Part shown: positions 57,591 to 64,000 of the stretch, piece by piece
Layout: every line of letters starts with the position of its first letter
Position numbering within the stretch: the stretch's first letter is position 1
From: Melastoma dodecandrum
Lineage: Eukaryota; Streptophyta; Magnoliopsida; Myrtales; Melastomataceae
Assembly (NCBI GenBank): GCA_029817715.1
Contig: JARUPY010000397.1
Coordinates: 4,712,001-4,776,000, forward strand
DNA: 64,000 bases
Direction: 5' to 3'
Notes under the pieces: generated by a model
The model's database searches: none
What the model was told of the DNA's origin: nothing
Seen by the model: the letters and a program-made list of their open reading frames with translations, nothing else
Translations under genes and position numbers: made by a program

Positions 57591-59073
57591 TTTGTGTGTC
57601 TCGGATCATTCGCATAAATAACTGGCCTAATTATCAATTATATCATCAACTTTGGCCTGTTTTTTCAATCTACCCAGAAATTATAATGATGCCAATGACG
57701 ATGATGTCCTACTAGAAGAAAGGCGTTCTTCCTATGCATATATAATGGTGGTGGGCTTGGGGGCAACAGGGGGAATTGTTCATCTCCTGTTTCTTTTGAT
57801 TTCGAATTTCAAACGTGTATTCCTTCATCTAAATCATACGTCATCTTTTGCCTAGATCTCAGCTCAGACAATCACACGGGAGTCGTAGAAACATGTCGAA
57901 TTCCCTGCCTCGACTATATATTTCAACACTTCGGTGCAAATTATTTTAGCTCCTTACTTAAAACACGGTGTTTTGGATAAGAATATGAGTATGGATGTGA
58001 ACAAGACGCGCTTCAATCATTTTCTCCGCACATCACGGGAGGAGGAGGCCAAAATCCCATTTCCTTCTAATGGGGCGCTATTAGGGTTTACATGTATTCT
58101 GTTTAATTGTACGGATTTTGTGTTTGTTAACAAGTACGAGTTTTGCTAAAAAAAAAATGGTGAAACGGCTTTTTTCTCTTTTGTCTTAATAATTAACACT
58201 ATTTATGCAGCCACGTCTCAAATTTTTAATCTCCGTTGCCCAAATCGACTCTAACAAAATATTTATAATATTGATTTAATGTCAAAAAATAACTTTTGAA
58301 ACTTTAGACTAAAAAAAAGTCGGCCCAAAGTTCAAATAGAAGATATTTCCGTACAAAACTCTTACAATTGTGTATTTAAGGAAAGTCGCATTTTAACACT
58401 TTGGTCCTAGTCCAAAAAATTCCCAAATCACTTAAATCGCTACTCGAAATGGGGTAATATTTTTTTAGTTGTTAAAAATAGGATGTTTTGTGCTCCAAAT
58501 ATTTAGTAGTGCAACAATTTTTTTTTTTATGAAAACTGCGGCCAACCCAACCGCCAACGGGGCCTGACTGTCCAAGCCGTCACCACATTACTAACAAAAG
58601 CAAATGGCTTTATTTATTTTAGCTTAGCCGATAACTATAGCAGGAGAGAAGAGAGACACGGATCCACCAATCGCGGAAGACCAGCTCGAGTACCCAACGA
58701 TCGGCACACTTCAGCGGCCTGCCATCGAACCACAGACTATACTATTTAAAACAAGAGAGGAGAAGACTCCTAGAAAGTGTGTTTCGAAGGCTTCACGTAC
58801 CACTTTAGACGCGAATGGCAGCATTCTCTCCGACGGCATGTCAGTGCACAGAGCTACAAGAAGCCAAAAAAAAAAAATGCAGTGGTGAACGAAGATGACC
58901 AGTTGCTTTTCAACTGTTATATCTGAGCATGTGCTCAGCCTTTGGAAAATCATGCGCAACCCATGGATCCTCATCACAAAAGGAGGCAGGAGAACATAAG
59001 CAGTGTTGGCCAAGGTTACCATAAATGATGCCTCCTATGAATGCATCACCAGCGCCTGTTGTGTCCACAAGTT
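57591..59073 (+). repeat. Direct tandem duplication, unit 1 (about 1.48 kb)
   Basis: The unit starts GTGTGTCTCGGATCATTCGC and ends within a kinase exon at GTTGTGTCCACAAGTT. It is nearly identical to the following unit, with scattered substitutions such as ATTATCAATTATATC versus ATTATTAATTCTATC. The breakpoint has GT-rich sequence on both sides. Confidence 0.93.
58635..59073 (-). pseudogene. Duplicated last exons of the pfkB kinase gene
   Basis: The segment holds copies of the terminal exon (58635-58718), the penultimate exon (58801-58853) and the first 54 bases or so of the preceding exon (59020-59073), all in the same order as in the complete gene. Splice sites and reading frames of the two complete exons are preserved, including the stop. 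The third exon is cut at the duplication breakpoint. Being downstream of the full gene on the same strand, these exons could still be reached by splicing. Confidence 0.9.
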
Positions 59074-60562
59074 GTGTGTGTCTCGGATCATCCGCATAAA
59101 TAATTGGCCTAATTATTAATTCTATCCTTAACTTTGGCCCGCTTTTTTCGATTTACTCAGAAATTATAAAGATGCTAATGATGACGATGATGTCCTCCTA
59201 GAAGGAAGGCGTTCTTCCTATGCATATATAATGGTGGTGGGCTTGGGGGCAACAGGGGGAATTGTTCATCTCCTGTTTCTTTTGATTTCGAATTTCAAAC
59301 GTGTATTCCTTCATCTAAATCATACGTCATCTTTTGCCTATATATATCTCAGCTCAGACAAATCACACGGGAGTCGTAGAAACATGTCGAATTCCCTGCC
59401 TCGACTATATATTTCAACACTTCGGTGCTAATTATTTTAGCTCCTTACTTAAAACAGGGTGTTTTGGATAAGAATATGAGTATGGATGTGAACAAGACGC
59501 GCTTCAATCATTTTCTCCGCACATCACGGGAGGAGGAGGCCAAAATCCCATTTCCTTCTAATGGGGCGCTATTAGGGTTTACATGTTTTCTGTTTAATTG
59601 TACGGATTTTGTGTTTGTTAACAAGTACGAGTTTTGCTAAAAAAAAACGGTGAAACGGCTTTTTTCTCTTTTGTCTTAATAATTAACACTATTTATGCAG
59701 CCACGTCTCAGATTTTTAATCTCCGTTGCCCAAATTGACTCTAACAAAATATTTATAATATTGATTTAATGTCAAAAAATAACTTTTCAAACTTTAGGCT
59801 AAAAGAAAAATCGGCCCAAAGTTCAAATAGAAGATATTTTCGTACAAAACTCTTACAATTGTGTATTTAAGGAAAGTCGCATTTTAACACTTCGGTCCTA
59901 GTCCAAAAAATTCCCAAATCACTTAAATCGCTACTCGAAACGGGGAAATATTTTTTTAGTTGTTAAAAATAGGATGTTTTGTGCTCCAAATATTTAGTAG
60001 TACAACAATTTTTTTTTTACGAAAACTGCGGCCAACCCAACCGCCAACGGGGCCTGACTGTCCAAGCCGTCACCACATTACTAACGAAAGCAAATGGCTT
60101 TATTTCTTTTAGCTTAGCCGATAACTATATCAGGAGAGAAGAGAGACACGGATCCATCAATCGCGGAAGACCAGCTCGAGTACCCAACGATCGGCACACT
60201 TCAGCGGCCTGCCATCGAACCACAGACTATACTATTTAAAACAAGAGAGGAGAAGACTCTTAGAAAGTGTGTTTCGGAAGGCTTCACGTACCACTTTAGA
60301 CGCGAATGGCAGCATTCTCTCCGACGGCATGTCAGTGCACAGAGCTACAAGAAGCCAAAAAAAAAAATGCAGTGGTGAACGAAGATGACCAGTTGCTTTT
60401 CAACTGTTATATCTGAGCATGTGCTCGGCCCTTGGAAAATCATGCGCAACCCATGGATCCTCATCACAAAAGGAGGCAGGAGAACATAAGCAGTGTTGGC
60501 CAAGCTTACCATAAATGATGCCTCCTATGAATGCATCACCAGCGCCTGTTGTGTCCACAAGT
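59074..60562 (+). repeat. Direct tandem duplication, unit 2
   Basis: It matches unit 1 over its full length and contains the genuine 3' part of the kinase gene. It ends at the same CCACAAGTT position and then continues into the rest of the exon. Confidence 0.93.
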
Positions 60563-62446
60563 TCCGTTGGGGGTATCTTCTCGGCTGTTCCCAGGAGCAG
60601 TCTTCCAACCATTGTCCCAATGCCTTCAGCTTTCATCCGCATCACCGGCTGATTAGACAATAAACCAAAGTTCTACTTGTTTTCGATCAAAGTGTTCAGG
60701 CTGGACAATTTTTTGGCCATCCTTTTCCACGGTATCTAAAATCAGAAGTGCTTCTCGTACCGATGAGATGCAAAATGGACTCACTATGGACTCGTCTCTT
60801 CGTTGCTTTAGCGATTCCAGTACTCCGTCCACATCTTCCTCTGATGCAGGGGATTCTGCAGGAATGCCACCAAATTTGAGATTGTGTCATGACAGGGAAA
60901 ACCAACAATGATGAGATTTTGCGGTTATGTAAAGATGAACCCTTCAAGCATCGCTCCAGCATTATGCACCCGTTTTCACCCAAGGTAACAATCACGAATC
61001 TCAGCTTCGGCAAACGCAGGAGCAGGGATATCATCGCACTAGGCATGGATGGCTCCCCCGTCCATGCCTGTCATACACGTACGTGGAAATAATCATCATG
61101 AGTCTACTATAACAGATAATACTATTAAAAAGCAGAAAAAACCAGACTCGAATACCTCAAGGAATTTCATTTTGCATACAGCATAGTCCGACAGATCCAA
61201 GATTTCGTCCAATCCATCACGCCTCTTCTCCGCATCAACAAGAATCGGAATCCCTTTCCTTGCCGACTGCAATTCAAGACAGACTGGATTGTTTAGACTC
61301 CGATGCATCGTTAATCTGGTTCAAAGCAGGGCAGATGTCAATGGTGGACGAGATCAGATCTGTGCGTACACCTCTTTGGCTACGATTTGACCAGCATGTG
61401 GATATCTCCCATCAAAGTAAGTTAGACATGCTCCACTGAGAGCTGATTCCAATCGTGACGGGATCACATCTTTGGGAACCATGGGGGGATCCCCTCGTGT
61501 CAGGATGCAAGTTCTAGTGTTCCTGAAAATCGCCATTACTGAGCTAAATTAACCAGATATATTCCATCGGACAAGGCGAGGAATGCATTTACGTTTTCTT
61601 TTCGACAATGATATAGGAGAAAGGGCTTCGTCCTCCCTCGGCAACCTTGGTTTAAGAAAATGAAAGCATCAGTACCCATCTTAACACCAATGAAGACTGA
61701 ATTGAACCATTAAAAGGGCATCAGTCCAGGAGAGTACCACGATAAAAGAAGTGTCGATATTGTCTGCCTGCAGTTCCTCCACTATGGTACGACCATGGGA
61801 GTCATTGCCCAACTAACAGGTTCGCATCTCAGGCAGTGTGAATCACAAGTAAAAAGGCCTAAAAGGTTCAAAGCGAATGCCATGTGGAATAGATGGCTAC
61901 CTTCGACATGAGCCTCACTTGTAGGCCTAAACGAGACAAACACGTCGCGGTATTCGCTGCGCCGCCTCCTCCTTGAATCTTCATCGGAAAACGAAAAAGA
62001 GTTGAAGTTTACCAGACTTTTGTTGAGATGTGTTAATAACTTATTTACTACATTGACTAAGAATTTTTAACTCCCACAAAGGCCCGAGAAATGGAAGCGT
62101 TGACTTTGGAACTCTCAATCAGTTCCGCCTCCCTCCATCGTTTGCTTCTCCCAGAAAGCAAAGGAAATGGAAGAGGACACAGGGAGGAGGAACAAGAAGA
62201 GGGAGAGCATTTACCGTCATGGTGCGGCAGGAGGTCTTGTCGTCGGGCTTGGGGAAGGAGGAGAGAACCGCAAGCAAGTCGAGACAGACCCCTCCGAAGC
62301 CAACCTGTGGATTCCATCAATTGACGTAGAGCCGGGGGGGGGGGGGGGGGGGAAAAACGGGGGGAAACTGGGGCTCTTACCACCACGACATCGGCTGATG
62401 ATGAGGAGGAGGAGGAGGAGGAGGAGGAGGAGACTTGGGAGGACAT
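60125..62446 (-). CDS. pfkB-family (ribokinase-like) sugar kinase, 12 exons, 370 residues
   Basis: Exons on the minus strand are 62381-62446, 62215-62304, 61901-61978, 61738-61812, 61593-61636, 61372-61522, 61156-61266, 60941-61067, 60761-60855, 60510-60648, 60292-60344 and 60125-60208. They sum to 1,113 nt and stay in one frame. The N-terminal sugar-binding signature is seen in VVVVGFGGVCLDLLAVL..FPKPDDK (from residue 19) and QGGGGAANTATC (54-65). The C-terminal pfkB signature DTTGAGDAFIGG begins at residue 311, with Asp317 as the expected catalytic base. The product should phosphorylate a sugar or nucleoside with ATP; the substrate is not deducible. It resembles the uncharacterised plant pfkB group of At1g06730/At5g43910. 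The start is followed by a 12-serine run from a TCC repeat. The donor after exon 8 (GTTCAT) is weak. Confidence 0.88.
62334..62352 (+). repeat. Run of 19 G in the first kinase intron
   Basis: An uninterrupted G tract (C on the gene strand) fills a quarter of the 76 bp intron 62305-62380. Homopolymers of this length are prone to length variation and sequencing error. Confidence 0.9.
62403..62436 (+). repeat. GAG/TCC triplet repeat coding the serine run
   Basis: About ten GAG units on the plus strand encode the serine stretch near the N-terminus of the kinase. Length changes would stay in frame. Confidence 0.85.
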
Positions 62447-64000
62447 ATCCGTTGATTCTTCTTTGTTTTGTCGTTTCGAGGCTCTTGTTTAGAAAGAGGA
62501 ATGTGAAGGAAGTTCTCTTACAATATCATTCTAATAATAATAATAATAATAATAATAAGAGGGACCTAAAGACTTTTCACATTCATCGACCTTTTTTCTT
62601 TTCTTTTTTTGGGGGTAAATATTTCTTTATGATTTATGAAACCCAATGAAATGACAGAAGGAAGGTTTTTTCCTACCCAATCATTAGTTTTACCTTTTAA
62701 AGAATTTAAAATAAATAAAAAACCAACCCGCACAAATCAAAGGAAACATCATCGTCTATTTTCAGGAAATTCCACGAACGTGCAACGTCATTGCACCACG
62801 TCTTGCCGACGTCACTTTTGCGCTATATTTTTACAGCCGAATTAACTTTTAAATAATGTTATTCGTGAAAATACTTTGAGAAATAACATAATAATTTTTA
62901 AAATTCATAGAATAATATTCGTGTATTAGGTATTTAGTGTGAAAAACATCGTATATTTTTAAATCGATTCTAATACTCTAAGTTATAGATGTTATTTAGT
63001 GAATTTTAAAAGTTATTGAAAATTATTTTAGAATAAAGCTTCGTGTGTATTACTCGGTTATAACGAGGGACCAACCCATCTGCACAATAATTCCTCTTCG
63101 AGCGCTTAATGATTTGGTATGGATGAATTAATGAAGAAATTTTTTAATAATTATTATAATAAAAAACAAAATTAAATTATCCGATAAAATTAGGGGCAGG
63201 TGATGGCAGAACGATTCTAAAGTACATGTATCAATATTTTATTAGAATCTCTCTAATAATAATAATAATAATACGTCTTGTTTAAAATATATGAGTTGTT
63301 TTTTTTAATCCTTTAGACAATGATCGTTTATTGTTATTTTCCGATAATATTTTGCTTTAAAACACAAATTATAGAAGATATCTTTTTGTGAGCACACACG
63401 ACTTTCTTAATCTCATTTGTTTTTTAGTGTTACAAAATTCGGATTTTGTTGTTTTTTTTTAAATGTATTCCTATAGAATTTTTAAGATATTTTTATTGTT
63501 GTCTTTCCCTCTTAATCCGGAGATTACATTTTTTTTCTTAATTTTAATAGATTGTTGCCTACTTTTTAATATTCTTATTTTTATAAAATCCTTTATCATG
63601 CAGTGCATGAGGCTCCATGAATGGATAGAAACTCTAGTATTGATATCTTATCATCTGCTGCCTTAAGCATGTCAGGAAGAATTCTTGATCAAACATCGAA
63701 GTCGTCTGAAGTCAGTAGAAGGTTTTCTTTGTAATTAGAATTAGTTTTTTTTTAAATTGAAAGGTAGAACTTGTCTCGTCAATTTTAATAATTAGAAAAT
63801 TTAAGAAAAGTGTTTTAAATTCGGATATAAAAATTTAATCATTGATAGAGAAGAGTACACGGAGTCATCATGTGAAATTTTACACTAAGCCGTTATTTGA
63901 AAAACGATATAAATAAGGAGAATATATTTTTTTAATAAATTTGCGACGTAATTTCCAGTGGACGGACGACGGTAACTTATTGGGGGTAATTGGCGGGTGG
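62447..64000. other. Kinase promoter side and AT-rich intergenic sequence
   Basis: An ATA/AAT triplet run lies at 62531-62557 and another near 63255-63272. No gene, RNA or element end is recognised up to the window edge. Confidence 0.6.

Noticed and set aside
59231..59640. Small frames repeated in both units of the 1.48 kb duplication (also 57652-58149)
   Set aside because: Conservation is explained by recent duplication. The frames are short, lie downstream of the kinase gene and show no motif.
1..64000. tRNA, rRNA or organellar DNA insertions
   Set aside because: I looked for B-box-like GGTTCGAATCC strings, rRNA and chloroplast gene words and saw none. A tRNA scan and a chloroplast alignment would settle it.

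Overview
The window is nuclear DNA of a flowering plant, most likely a dicot; I do not assign a species. The evidence is interrupted genes with GT-AG introns, a plant-only class XI myosin, a GRAS transcription regulator, a plant TIR-only gene, a plant-mobile-domain (PMD) gene, and Ty1/copia and Ty3/gypsy elements primed by initiator Met-tRNA. Three protein genes look intact: an intronless GRAS gene (15833-17395, minus), a 39-exon myosin XI gene (41268-55447, minus) whose spliced reading frame is open for 1,506 residues, and a 12-exon pfkB sugar kinase gene (60125-62446, minus) open for 370 residues. A two-exon TIR-only gene (21936-23059, plus) is also open, but its 3' end is uncertain.

Left part (1-15681) is a pile of retrotransposons. 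It holds the 3' part of a large element (1-2021) with its 3.1 kb LTR (2022-5122), a copia gag scrap (5123-5485) and an inverted LTR tip (5486-5801). A 9.3 kb Sirevirus-type copia element (5898-15242) follows, with a perfect GATAT target duplication. It sits in the primer-binding region of an older minus-strand copia element whose LTR is 15243-15681.

The middle (15683-37060) holds the GRAS gene and a tandem pair of TIR-only genes. The left TIR copy is open. The right copy is dead: it has two stop codons, and exon 1 is split by two independent LTR insertions only 49 bp apart. One is a 4.8 kb solo LTR flanked by CTACC; the other is a 5.5 kb chromodomain-type gypsy element flanked by GCCTG. The gypsy LTRs are both 503 bp and differ at about six positions by eye, so it is young.

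At 37064-40845 a decayed PMD gene lies between long inverted repeats built from a recurring motif, which looks like a DNA transposon carrying a PMD gene. The myosin gene follows. One intron carries a 5'-truncated LINE whose 15 bp target duplication copied the splice donor. The right part contains the pfkB gene, whose 3' exons were duplicated in a 1.48 kb direct repeat, and then AT-rich sequence without recognisable genes.

The intact genes are unrelated housekeeping or regulatory genes and form no pathway together. The most interesting material is the nested destruction of one TIR paralogue, the PMD-carrying inverted-repeat unit, the splice-donor duplication in the myosin gene, and the spare terminal exons of the kinase gene.
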